NCBI GenBank assembly: GCA_019009955.1 | Contig: CM032229.1 | Coordinates: forward strand, 195,477,001 to 195,541,000 | DNA: 64,000 bases | Origin: Riptortus pedestris | Taxonomy: Eukaryota > Arthropoda > Insecta > Hemiptera > Alydidae | Direction of reading: 5' to 3' | In this document: piece after piece, positions 50,301 through 60,145 of the stretch | Numbering within the stretch: position 1 is the stretch's first letter | Layout: each line of letters opens with the position of its first letter | Notes under the pieces: generated by a model | Told to the model about the DNA's origin: nothing | Databases searched by the model: none | The model's input: only the letters and a program-made list of their open reading frames with translations | Made by a program: the position numbers and the translations under genes

Positions 50301-50688
50301 GGGGCCAAACCCGGACCGTCCTGCGAAGACAATGGAAATACTCCCCAGGCACAGGAAGACCTGCATGAGCTCCATGAGTTTGTACGCAACCGTATTAAAA
50401 TGACAGGTGATAAGATGAAAGCCAGATATGATCGGGCAGCAAATACGGAAGGATTCACTGAAGGGCAAATGGTTCTACTATTCAACCCACAAACGAAAGA
50501 AAGGACTATCCCCTAAATTGCAAACGCACTGGGAGGGACCTTACAAGGTGATCAAGAGATTGAACGACGTTGTCTACCGGATACAGAGATACCACAATCC
50601 GAGGTCTAAAATGAAAGTGGTACACCTAGAGCGACTAGCCAAGTATGGCAACGGCGATATTGAGCCTATTCGGGACGAAAAGGCTTAA
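47326..50688 (+). pseudogene. pol: pol of the gypsy element, disrupted
   Basis: Encodes aspartic protease (DTGAS at about 47494), reverse transcriptase (FCVDYRKLND; YLDD at about 48744-48756), RNase H (IIDTDAS at about 49183; LRTDHSALRW at about 49345), integrase (D at 49827, D at 50007, E at 50115: 35 residues between the last two) and a GPY/F-like C-terminus (EGPYKVIKRL), ending TAA at 50686-50688. Defects: RT motif A reads TLGLQSGYW, with Gly (GGC, 48559-48561) where the catalytic Asp belongs. Near 49290 a frame change removes the middle of RNase H. Near 49820 the sequence jumps from the post-RNase H linker into the integrase core, so the HHCC zinc-binding part is absent. A further frameshift lies near 50500. 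It is non-functional. Confidence 0.9.
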
Positions 50689-50699
50689 GTGGGCGGCAG
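50689..50699 (+). promoter_or_regulatory. Polypurine tract
   Basis: gtgggcggcag directly before the 3' LTR TG; this purine-rich stretch would prime plus-strand synthesis. It is imperfect because of two Cs. Confidence 0.6.
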
Positions 50700-50729
50700 T
50701 GTTGCGAAAACTAAATAGATGAATAATCC

Positions 50730-50777
<48 letters not shown>

Positions 50778-51373
50778 CGTATTTGGAAAGTGTGACGTAG
50801 ATCAAAGAGACCGAAAGAATGTTCTAGGTCTGACCAGTACCTTCCAGCCAGACGTCGAATGAACTAGACAATTCCCCTTTGATGTATGCCGCTACCCTAT
50901 ATAAAGAGGGCCTGCCGGGAGCGAGGTAGTTTTTTATTGTCACCTGTCTTGATGTTCACTTCAGTGCGACTTAGTACAGTGCAGTAAAGTGTTTTTATAA
51001 GAAGAACAGTGTTGTGCCGTGACTGTAAGTAACAGTTTAGTACCGTGTTTAAGACAGTGCAGTGCCGCGAAGCAAAGGACAGTGCAGTGCCGCGAAGCAA
51101 AGGACAGTGCAGTGCCGCGAAGCAAAGGACAGTGCAGTGCCGCGAAGCAAAGGACAGTGCAGTGCCGTCTTGTTGTGAATTTCAGTGACCGTGAGTGAAT
51201 TATTGGACTGTGTAATCTGAAGAACAGTGACGCTATCAGTCTATACTGTGAGTAGTAATTAAGAATAATTACCAAGTTTATTGTGCATTATCCAAATAAA
51301 TTGTGCAGTGATAAAACTGTGAAACTTGCGAGTATTTAATTTTGCAATCCAAAAGAACTCTTATTATAAACGT

Positions 51374-51377
<4 letters not shown>
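50700..51377 (+). repeat. 3' LTR of the gypsy element (678 bp)
   Basis: Starts TGTTGCG and ends GTAACA. It is 103 bp longer than the 5' LTR. (AG)21 versus (AG)7 accounts for 28 bp, and three extra 25-bp units (four full copies at 51053-51152) account for 75 bp. Apart from these I count about nine substitutions, nearly all in the first half. Confidence 0.93.
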
Positions 51378-51411
<34 letters not shown>

Positions 51412-51850
51412 CTGTTAACGCTCTAGCGGTCGCAATTTTTGTTTGATCGTTACCAAACTCAATATTTAAATGGTTTATGCAAAAAGTCAGATCAAGTTCG
51501 TTAATGGCTGAAATCGGACCAGTGGGAGGGGGGGGGGGAGGTTTAGAGGGGGGATTTTCGAAAATTCGAAATATCTCCGTTACCATACATCGGATCACAA
51601 AAGTTTATAGAACCAATCTTATAGTAAATTAAATTTACTATAAATATTGTTTTATACATTTAATCTCTATCTTGGATATTAACCGAGATATTGGCATTTT
51701 TCGGCCGATAACATACGACGGAATTTCCCGCCCAATGCTAGTTCGGCCCTTTTCAGCTACTCTTAGGCTCTCGTATGGTGATTTCTCTATTTTATAACTT
51801 CTCATGGGGAATCTGCTTAGTTTACGCAGCCCCTGCGTGACGTACTTTTT
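51378..51850 (+). mobile_element. Foldback element FB, left half
   Basis: A TA tract (51378-51402) precedes the inner arm starting ttgtctgttaacgctctagc. The 40-nt motif follows at about 51805-51848. No partner motif or right arm follows. The outer-arm remnant lies on the far side of the gypsy element (about 45342). Confidence 0.65.
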
Positions 51851-52084
51851 CGTATTGTTGTAGATAGATTTCTGAGCTGTCTTGATTTCATTTTCACTTA
51901 ATTCGTCAGGGTAGTTATTTTTTTTGAATATCTGCTTTAATTTATTCTTTATCTCTTATATTACTTTTAGTTTTTAGGGGAGGTTCTAAGAAATAATGTT
52001 AATGTTCTATTGTATAGTAAATTCTTCTTGTAATATGTTGCATTGCTTGACAAATAATTTACCATTCTCCCAGATTGTGCTCTT
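51851..52084. other. Unassigned AT-rich intron sequence
   Basis: Nothing recognised. Confidence 0.4.
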
Positions 52085-52312
52085 TTCCTTCCATTTAAAT
52101 GCCATAATGGTAAACCTAGAGTGGCGAGTTCGATTCCCGCCTGGGGTAAAGGATTTTATTTAGTGACGAAATTCATTAAATAAAATCGATAGTCCCACCA
52201 TGGCTAGAAAAGGGAGGTAACCTGTAGATAACCCGCCCCAATTAGCCTGAGTTGCAAAAAGTGGACGTTAATAAATAATAATACCAATAATAATAAAATA
52301 ATACACCAAAAT
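52085..52312 (+). mobile_element. tRNA-derived SINE, copy 1
   Basis: A pol III B-box-like gagttcgattcc lies at 52126-52137. The body is shared with 59945-60145 (cctagagtgg, tttatttagtgac, ggctagaaaag, aaagtggac). It ends in an (AAT)n-like tail. The A box is not clear. Not a functional tRNA. Confidence 0.6.
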
Positions 52313-52795
52313 ATACTGAAAATGAATATTTTCTACCATATTCACAGTGCAATACAACAAAACTAAGCAAGAGTAAACTAGAGTTACCAGATATAGTTGT
52401 TGACTTATTCAAAAACAATCCACATTAGGAATAAATTCATCAGCTAAGATGTATATCATAGTGGCATAAAAAGTTGTTACTTAACGATCGGCTGTAGCTT
52501 CCTAACAATTATTGAAGAGTGTCAAAGAGTCTATCTAAATGGTAAAAATAAAAAAGGAAACAGTAATCAGCTAATCATTCGTTGCGCCACTCGAAATATA
52601 ACTTATTTCATCAAGCCAAAAAAGAAATTGACTATTTAGTTTCCGAATGTTAAGTGATTGAATGGTAGCCAATAATACTTTGTCAGGTCCCACGTGTATT
52701 ACGTCAGCTGTAGTAAACCTTGAATTTATCCTCCTCATCCCATTTAGCAAGATATCTGTAATAGCTACATTGCATATGAGTCCCATCTATCTAGC
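52313..52795. other. Unassigned intron sequence
   Basis: AT-rich, with no repeat or gene recognised. Confidence 0.4.
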
Positions 52796-54610
52796 AGCCA
52801 ATATCAGCTGATTGCCTATGTTTCTCGGCAGTAATATCATCTGCACGCGACCAGCCCTGCTCCTCTCCCCGATAGCTGCAATCCTAGCCGCCAATATCAG
52901 CAGATAGCCTATGTATCAATGCAGTAATATCATCTGCACGCGACCAGCCCTGCTCCTCTCCCCGATAGCTGCAATCCTAGCCGCCAATATCAGCTTATTG
53001 CCTATGTATCAATGCAGTAATATCATCTGCAGGCGACCAGCCCTGCTCCTCTCCCCGATAGCTGCAATCCTAGCCGCCAATATCAGCAGATTGAATATGT
53101 ATCTCGGCAGTAATATCATCTGCACGCGACCAGCCCTGCTCCTCTCCCCAATAGCTGCAATCCTAGCCGCCAATATCAGCTGATTGCCTATGTATCAATG
53201 CAGTAATATCATCTGCAGGCGACCAGCCCTGCTCCTCTCCCCGATAGCTGCAATCCTAGCCGCCAATATCAGCTGATTGCCTATGTATCAATGCAGTAAT
53301 ATCATCTACACGCGACCAACCCTACTCCTCTCCCCGATAGCTGCAATCCTAGCCGCCAATATCAGCTGATTGCCTATGTATCAATGCAGTAATATCATCT
53401 GCACGCGACCAGCCCTGCTCCTCTCCCCGATAGCTGCAATCCTAGCCGCCAATATCAGCAGATTGCCTATGCATCTCGGCAGTAATATCATCTGCACGCG
53501 ACCAGCCCTGCTCCTCTCCCCGATAGCTGCAATCCTAGCCGCCAATATCAGCAGATTGCCTATGTATCAATGCAGTAATATCATCTGCACGCGACCAGCA
53601 CTGCTCCTCTCCCCGATAGCTGCAATCCTAGCCGCCAATATCAGCAGATTGCCTATGTATCAATGCAGTAATATCATCTGCAGGCGACCAGCCCTGCTCC
53701 TCTCCCCGATAGCTGCAATCCTAGCCGCCAATATCAGCAGATTGCCTATGTATCAATGCAGTAATATCATCTGCAGGCGACCAGCCCTGCTCCTCTCCCC
53801 GATAGCTGCAATCCTAGCCGCCAATATCAGCTTATTGCCTATGTATCAATGCAGTAATATCATCTGCAGGCGACCAGCCCTGCTCCTCTCCCCGATAGCT
53901 GCAATCCTAGCCGCCAATATCAGCTTATTGCCTATGTATCAATGCAGTAATATCATCTGCAGGCGACCAGCCCTGCTCCTCTCCCCGATAGCTGCAATCC
54001 TAGCCGCCAATATCAGCAGATTGCCTATGTATCAATGCAGTAATATCATCTGCACGCGACCAACCCTCCTCCTCTCCCCGATAGCTGCAATCCTAGCCGC
54101 CAATATCAGCTGATTGCCTATGTATCAATGCAGTAATATCATCTGCAGGCGACCAGCCCTGCTCCTCTCCCCGATAGCTGCAATCCTAGCCGCCAATATC
54201 AGCTTATTGCCTATGTATCAATGCAGTAATATCATCTGCAGGCGACCAGCCCTGCTCCTCTCCCCGATAGCTGCAATCCTAGCCGCCAATATCAGCTTAT
54301 TGCCTATGTATCAATGCAGTAATATCATCTGCCCGCGACCAGCCCTGCTCCTCTTCCCGATAGCGGCAATCCTAGCCGCCAATATCAGCTTATTGCCTAT
54401 GTATCAATGCAGTAATATCATCTGCACGCGACCAGCCCTGCTCCTCTTCCCGATAGCGGCAATCCTAGCCGCCAATATCAGCTGATTGCCTATGTATCAA
54501 TGCAGTAATATCATCTGCACGCGACCAGCCCTGCTCCTCTCCCCGATAGCTGCAATCCTAGCCGCCAATATCAGCTGATTGCCTATGTATCAATGCAGTA
54601 ATATCATCTA
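52796..54610. repeat. 93-bp minisatellite, about 19.5 copies
   Basis: The unit runs from gattgcctatgtatcaatgc to ccgccaatatcagc. The period is divisible by three. The join between units is ctga, caga or ctta, which places or removes an in-frame TGA and splits the plus frame into pieces (52911, 53370, 54114). Other variants are tctcggc/tcaatgc and gcacgcg/gcaggcg. No protein domain. Confidence 0.96.
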
Positions 54611-54890
54611 TCACAAGTTCTTCCATAGTGAAAAATTGTAAATTAAACGAAAAGGCAGAAAATGAGAATTCTTTGCGGTTTTGCACGTGACTCTCATTGT
54701 GTATATATGACCGCATGGAGTCCTAACTCAGGCTGAGAGTTTAATCTAGTTTAATACTTGACATGGTTTAAAATATATTATTGTTGGTGTCCCTCCAATA
54801 AATATCCTTTATCTCTGCTCCCTCAATTAATCCTGGGAACGACGTGAGATAGCGCACATAGCTCTCCCTTAATGTTCCCTCTCGCCACAG

Positions 54891-55754
54891 CAGGACCTAT
54901 CCCTGCCGATCTTTCTATCGCTCTAATATACGTCCACAGTACAAGCTCCCAGCCGGATCTTCCGCTACCGATCTTTCTATCGCTCTAATATACGTCCCCA
55001 ATACAAGCACCCAGCCGGACCTAATCCTGCCGATCTTTCTATCGCTCCAATATACGTCCCCAATACAAGCACCCAGCAGGACCTATCCCTGCCGATCTTT
55101 CTATCGCTCCAATATACGTCCCCAGTACAAGCACCCAGCAGGACCTATCCCTGCCGATCTTTCTATCGCTCTAATATACGTCCCCAATACAAGCACCCAG
55201 CCGGACCTAATCCTGCCGATCTTTCTATCGCTCCAATATACGTCCCCAATACAAGCACCCAGCAGGACCTATCCCTGCCGATCTTTCTATCGCTCCAATA
55301 TACGTCCCCAGTACAAGCACCCAGCAGGACCTATCCCTGCCGATCATTCTATCGCTCTAATATACGTCCCCAATACAAGCACTCAGCCGGACCTAATCCT
55401 GCCGATCTTTCTATCGCTCCAATATACGTCCCCAGTACAAGCACCCAGCAGGACCTATCCCTGCCGATCTTTCTATCGCTCCAATATACGTCCCCAGTAC
55501 AAGCACCCAGCAGCACCTATCCCTGCCGATCTTTCTATCCCTCCAATATACGTCCCCAGTACAAGCACCCAGCAGGACCTATCCCTGCCGATCTTTCTAT
55601 CCCTCCAATATACGTCCCCAGTACAAGCACCCAGCAGCACCTATCCCTGCCGATCTTTCTATCTCTCCAATATACGTCCCCAATACAAGCACCCAGCAGG
55701 ACCTATCCCTGCCGATCTTTCTATCGCTCCAATATACGTCCCCAATACAAGCAC
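54891..55754. repeat. 62-bp minisatellite, about 14 copies
   Basis: The unit starts caggacctatccctgccgat. Variant types (cagg...tatccc and ccgg...taatcc) alternate, most clearly in the first half, suggesting a two- or three-unit higher-order pattern. Confidence 0.95.
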
Positions 55755-56185
55755 CACTGACAGATTTTAAGAAATTCATAACATGCACGTGAACCGTAGA
55801 TCATCTCCTTAAGGGAAATCAGACCTATTGCCGTCTTGGAATATCAAGTTTGACGGTTTGTTGGGACTTAGCAGACTTCCCCCTTTGCTCTGGACCAGCT
55901 GTTCTGCTCCAGTAATAACTGATCGATATCACCAACAACACCTCTCACTCTATCCATTGGAGCCGAACACCCCCACCTATTTATTCAAATAGAGGATTCT
56001 AATTTTAGGAGCTTTTAAGGTTGTACTCTTGTTTGGGATTTTCGGAAAAGTCAAATGCCCATCGAAACTTGCACGAAGATAACAAAATAGGATGAAATAC
56101 CTAATTCAAATGGAGCTATGTTGCAAATATTTGAATATACTGACGTAAAAAAATGGTTACATCAAAGAATTATAAACAATTATGT
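55755..56185. other. Unassigned intron sequence with an FB outer-end word
   Basis: No gene recognised. ccttaagggaaatcag at about 55807-55822 matches the FB outer end, but no arm follows it. Confidence 0.45.
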
Positions 56186-56560
56186 AATTGTATGTGGCAG
56201 AATGTATGTGGGCAGAAGTTACAACTACTAACAAATTAAGAATAATTAAAGCCACGACCAAACCATGGAACAGTTCAATAGGAGGTAACCGTAGAGAAGA
56301 AGTTGTTATAGCAAGGTTGACAATTGGTCACACAAATCTTACTCATGTACACCTTATAACAAGAGAACCACCCAAAGTCTGTGAAAGCAGTCAAGTCTCT
56401 CTCACGGTCCAACATATTTTAGAAGAATGAACAGCAAATGACCACACATTTCAAAAACTAAAGATCCCTCGGGTGCCATCAATAGCCTTACAAGACTCCC
56501 CTGAAATGGTAGACAACCTAATTCTGCTACTAAAAGGATAAACATTTTGAATCAAATAAA
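56186..56560 (+). pseudogene. LINE C-terminal fragment
   Basis: An 80-codon plus frame (56188-56430) carries the conserved jockey-like C-terminus: NRREEVVIARLTIGHTNLTH, then VCESSQVSLTVQHILEE. The usual Cys after ILEE is replaced by a stop, and SS stands where a Cys is usual. It ends in aaataaatataatgaac near 56560. Only this piece of the LINE remains. Confidence 0.75.
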
Positions 56561-56576
56561 TATAATGAACATTATA

Positions 56577-56860
56577 TCCCTTAGAACCCCCACTCCAGTT
56601 CGTTCGTTCATTTCATGCCTCCCTTAGAACCCCCACTCCAGTTCGTTCGTTCATTTCAGTCCTCCCTTAGAACCCCCACTCCAGTTCGTTCGTTCATTTC
56701 ATGCCTCCCTTAGAACCCCCACTCCAGTTCGTTCGTTCATTTCATGCCTCCCTTAGAACCCCCACTCCAGTTCGTTCGTTCATTTCATGCATACCTTAGA
56801 ACCCCCACTACAGTTCGTTCGTTCATTTCATGCCTCCCTCAGAACCCCCACACCAGAACA
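56577..56860. repeat. 43-bp minisatellite, about 6.5 copies
   Basis: Unit tcccttagaacccccactcc, then agttcgttcgttcatttcatgcc. It closely resembles the H1 internal block tttcaggcctcccttataac plus ccccactcctgttcgtc, so it looks like an amplified H1 fragment. Confidence 0.93.
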
Positions 56861-56861
56861 A

Positions 56862-57085
56862 TATTTTTGGTAGATTTAATTTACAATAGGATCGCTTTTA
56901 TGCAATATTTTGATCCGACGTATGGTAACGGAGATATTTCGAATTTTCGAAAATCCCCCCCCTCCCACCCCCCCGATTTCAGCCATTAACGAACTTGATC
57001 TGTCATTTTGCATAAAACGCTTAAATATCGAGTTTGGTAACGATCAAACAAAAATTTCGACTGCTAGAGCGGTAACAGACAAATG
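56862..57085 (-). mobile_element. FB inner arm, minus orientation
   Basis: The arm ends with ctgctagagcggtaacagac at about 57060-57080. It starts abruptly after the 43-bp array. Confidence 0.65.
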
Positions 57086-57096
57086 TATATATATAT

Positions 57097-57147
<51 letters not shown>
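57086..57147. repeat. (TA)n microsatellite between head-to-head FB arms
   Basis: A TA tract with one AATA step, flanked on both sides by FB arm ends in inverted orientation, so the whole region can fold into a hairpin. Confidence 0.9.
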
Positions 57148-57150
<3 letters not shown>

Positions 57151-57225
57151 TTGTCTGTTACCGCTCTAGCAGTCGAAATTTTTGTTTGATCGTTACCAAA
57201 CTCGATATTTAAGCGTTTTATGCAA
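57148..57225 (+). mobile_element. FB inner arm, plus orientation (truncated)
   Basis: An almost perfect inverted copy of the last ~75 bp of 56862-57085, including the ctctagcag variant shared by both. It breaks off at ttttatgcaaa. Confidence 0.65.
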
Positions 57226-57320
57226 AGCAGATGCAGAGCAACTGCCCCCAGCTTATAGAGACAATGCACCTCAGCACAAATGCTGAGCAACTGCCCCCAG
57301 CTTATAGAGACAATGCACCT
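57226..57320. repeat. Short tandem duplication (about 50 bp, two copies)
   Basis: gagcaactgcccccagctta, then tagagacaatgcacct, occurs twice (about 57236 and 57284), separated by cagcacaaatgct. Confidence 0.8.
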
Positions 57321-57678
57321 TATTTCATTATATCAAGATATTTTTTAACACATTTTAAGAAGCCAAGCGGCTTTATCTTCTTACTCAATTCTTCAATACG
57401 ATTGAATCAGTGAAGGCGTTTGTCCACAGTCAATCCTAAAAACTGGTGCGATGTCACCATTATTAATCGAGAATAATGGAATTCTCCTGAAGAATTTAGA
57501 ATATTTGCTTTCGACACATTCATAGCTAGCTTATTAGCCATTCATCTGCCAATCAGTTCATGGGTATTAATATTAAAGAGCCACCTCATTCATATATATT
57601 TAATTTTTCCATTTTATTACAGTATATTAATTAATTATAAGTCATTAGATGCTTAAAGTGTTTGTTATGTGTGTTTAG

Positions 57679-57810
57679 AAAATAGAGAAGCCGTTCCTTG
57701 AAGCAGTGGAGATGACGCTGGGCGATCGCTATACTGAGAACGTTGAGACTATCTACAAAGCTACTATCAAACTGATCTTGGAGACTTTGGTCAACGGCTA
57801 CAACACATGA
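57679..57810 (+). CDS. Globin, exon 3 (helices G-H and stop)
   Basis: After the acceptor tgtgtttag (ending 57678) come 43 codons and TGA at 57808-57810. The peptide KIEKPFLEAVEMTLGDRYTE followed by NVETIYKATIKLILETL fits the rest of helix G, the GH corner and helix H. It continues directly, in phase 0, from PGFKPEYFW of exon 2. It ends NGYNT with no long tail. The opposite strand has a 116-codon frame, which is a shadow. Together exons 2 and 3 give 120 residues; a usual globin of about 150 residues or more therefore lacks only its first helices here. Confidence 0.83.
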   Translation, partial: KIEKPFLEAVEMTLGDRYTENVETIYKATIKLILETLVNGYNT

Positions 57811-59944
57811 GCACCAATCTACTGATCGCCTCATCAACAACCACTTCCAATGCACACATCTGTGCCAAATGAACCAATACAGTTCTTCGAGGGGAATTAA
57901 TAAGCAATCGTAAATGAGGCAATAATACAAAAAAAACTTTCGATATTTCTCCTTAGAACAGGACTGAGTAATGTTTCTCATCTTTGGAGTGAGAACTCTA
58001 GTCTCGAATGTAACAAATAGTTACCAGCACTTGTTTCACTCTTCAGCAATTTCTTTTTCCAATCCACCCCATCCCCTCGAACATTCAGTATTACTAGGAA
58101 AATTGATTTAATCTAATCCAAATCCATCATCAGTTTTTATTTGATTGAAAGCCAACTGTTTTTAATCGATGAAACTGTGTCATTTTGCCATTGACATTTG
58201 CCTAAGCAAAAACTTTCTTCCTCAAATTTTATCCTAATTCAAATGCTGTCCTAAATCCCTGTACTCCATCATTTCAGCTTAAGGATTTCAATATGAAAAT
58301 TCTAGTCGTCCAGATTGTGTTCATTTGTCTTGAAAATCAATGATTTTAGCCACTAAGAAAGACTAGATGCAGAAGAGCTAAGAATCGGTTTGAAAAACCT
58401 TTAGAGACTTGTGGCCAATTCTCTCAGTTCACAAGTAATAGTTGTTGACTTTATAAACTAATTTTCTACTCAGATGTTTTGAAGAAAACTACAGAATAAC
58501 TGTTGAATCTTCAATAACCTTAAGTTCTATTTCTGTCTCTGGCTTACCATTTATTTTATTATTGAAGGTATCAAACCAATTATTTGAAAGATAAATATTA
58601 ATTCGAAAACCCCCCTCAATTTTTGAAGTCGGCCCCTTTTGGACTCGCAAAAATTTGACTTGTTCTTCCAAGTTTCGAGAAAATGTTTATTACGATACTT
58701 GAGTTGACTATTTGTTACATTTTTTGGAGAAATAATGTACATATTTTAAACTAAATCGTTATTTTTGAAATATTTCTTCATTTACGAATACTTGATTAAC
58801 AGCTGTATTTAAAAAAAAAATAATAATAAAAAAAAATTTATATATATAAATATGGGTGTATAAATATTTGCATCTCCAATGGAGAGGTATTTATTTAAAT
58901 AAATACATTTAATGCACTTGTAAATGTTTAAATGAATTTATGTGTATGAAATATAAATATATAAAGAATATATATAATTATACTTTTTTACAAGACTAGT
59001 TACCTTGTTAAGTGTTTGTATGAGTAAGGATATTTTGTTTGTATTATAGAATATCTTATGAGCTTTAAGATAATGTTGTGATGTGATTTAAATATATTTC
59101 ACAGAAATAAATGAAGCCGGCACTGGAGTTTTGTCAGCTACAATTATGCGTAACCATTTGTAACATAAATATCTAGAGAGTTGTAATTAATAAATTTGAT
59201 TAAGGAATTGCGAGTAAAAATGAGCGCACACATTTAGACGTCTAATAAGAAAGAATCTGATCGACGTTTTGCTCACAGTCTCATATACTATTTTCATTTA
59301 GTTTATTAAAGTCTCCACTTAAATTAACAATTTGTATTTTTTTTTATACATATATTTCTGACAATGAAAAAAATGAACGAAGCAGTCAGGGGTTGAGCCG
59401 AATTTAAAATTGCTTCTCAGCTCATTTCTTCCAAAGGGAATTGCTCGTTTCAGAATATAATCTTTCATAACTAGTCTATTTAAATACTTAATAGAAACAG
59501 TTTGCTCTGTTTATATATCTTGAAATTTTCCTCATTTTTTGCTTTTGAAACAAAATCTATGTACTTATTTATTAAATATATTTTTAACAAAAATCGTTTT
59601 ATTTTATTTTTTATTATTATTTGACATAGCATTAGAGAATAATATTTATATTTTTTAATATGGAAGATGTGTTTCACCACTTGTTTTCTTATACAAATGG
59701 AGAATACTTCATAAAGGAAAAGTGGATATCCATATTTCTCGAATTTTAATTTATTTCATAATGCTACAGCCGCTCGATAAAACTTTCTACAAATAAAAAA
59801 AAATAATAGGTTTAGCAGACAAAATATTTGTTTGCCAATAATACAACTCAAAGCTAGTATGGATGTTTCTGATGGGCTTTGCAGAGCTTAAGCCTCGATA
59901 ACTAGCCTTGGACACTTCTCAATACGGCTCAGGTTAGCCGTCTC
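57811..59944 (+). other. Globin 3' flank / probable 3' UTR and AT-rich sequence
   Basis: No other gene recognised. An aataaa within acagaaataaatgaagcc at about 59104 is one possible polyadenylation signal, but nothing proves that transcription reaches it. Long A/T runs lie near 58808-58840 and 59335. Confidence 0.4.
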
Positions 59945-60145
59945 AATAAAGCCACAGCTCTTAATCTCACATCCTAAACCTAGAGTGGTCAGTTCCATTC
60001 CCTTTCTGGCAAATCGGAATTTATTTAGTGACCAACTCATTAAAAAAAATCCATGATCCCAGCCTGGCTAGAAAAGTGTGCCAGCTGTAGATCGCAATTA
60101 GCCATAGTAGCATAAAGTGGACATAAATAAGCAATAATCCTCTCA
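59945..60145 (+). mobile_element. tRNA-derived SINE, copy 2
   Basis: Colinear with 52085-52312 (cctagagtgg, tttatttagtgacc, ctggctagaaaagtg, aaagtggacataaataa). The B box is mutated (cagttccattcc), so this copy is older. Confidence 0.6.

Larger units (their letters stand above)
45412..51377 (+). mobile_element. Ty3/gypsy LTR retrotransposon, degenerate
   Basis: A 5.97-kb element in the order LTR, tRNA-Leu primer site, gag (SAP domain, zinc knuckle), protease, reverse transcriptase, RNase H, integrase, GPY/F-like module, polypurine tract, LTR. The RT-RNase H-integrase order makes it Ty3/gypsy. No env frame lies between pol and the 3' LTR. Frameshifts, a stop, a catalytic substitution and two internal losses show that it cannot supply its own proteins. 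It is inserted in a TA tract that links an FB outer-arm remnant to an FB inner arm. Confidence 0.93.
39328..57678 (+). other. Globin intron 2 (G7.0 position), 18.35 kb
   Basis: Inferred intron between the donor gtcagt at 39328 and the acceptor tgtgtttag ending at 57678. Phase 0 on both sides keeps the frame. It holds five minisatellites (105, 52, 93, 62 and 43 bp), four LINE fragments, a gypsy element with both LTRs, a SINE and three FB pieces. The main assumption is that the two exons belong to one gene; same strand, order, phase and protein continuity support this. No cDNA evidence is available to me. Confidence 0.7.

Noticed and set aside
49290..50516. Independent integrase gene
   Set aside because: It is the downstream part of the gypsy pol, separated only by a frame change; it sits between gag-pol and the 3' LTR.
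52100..52160. tRNA gene
   Set aside because: Only a B-box-like segment is present; no cloverleaf can be formed, and the body matches a second dispersed copy, so it is a SINE.
57631..57981. 116-codon minus-strand frame
   Set aside because: It lies opposite globin exon 3, which explains its coding-like composition; it has no domain of its own.
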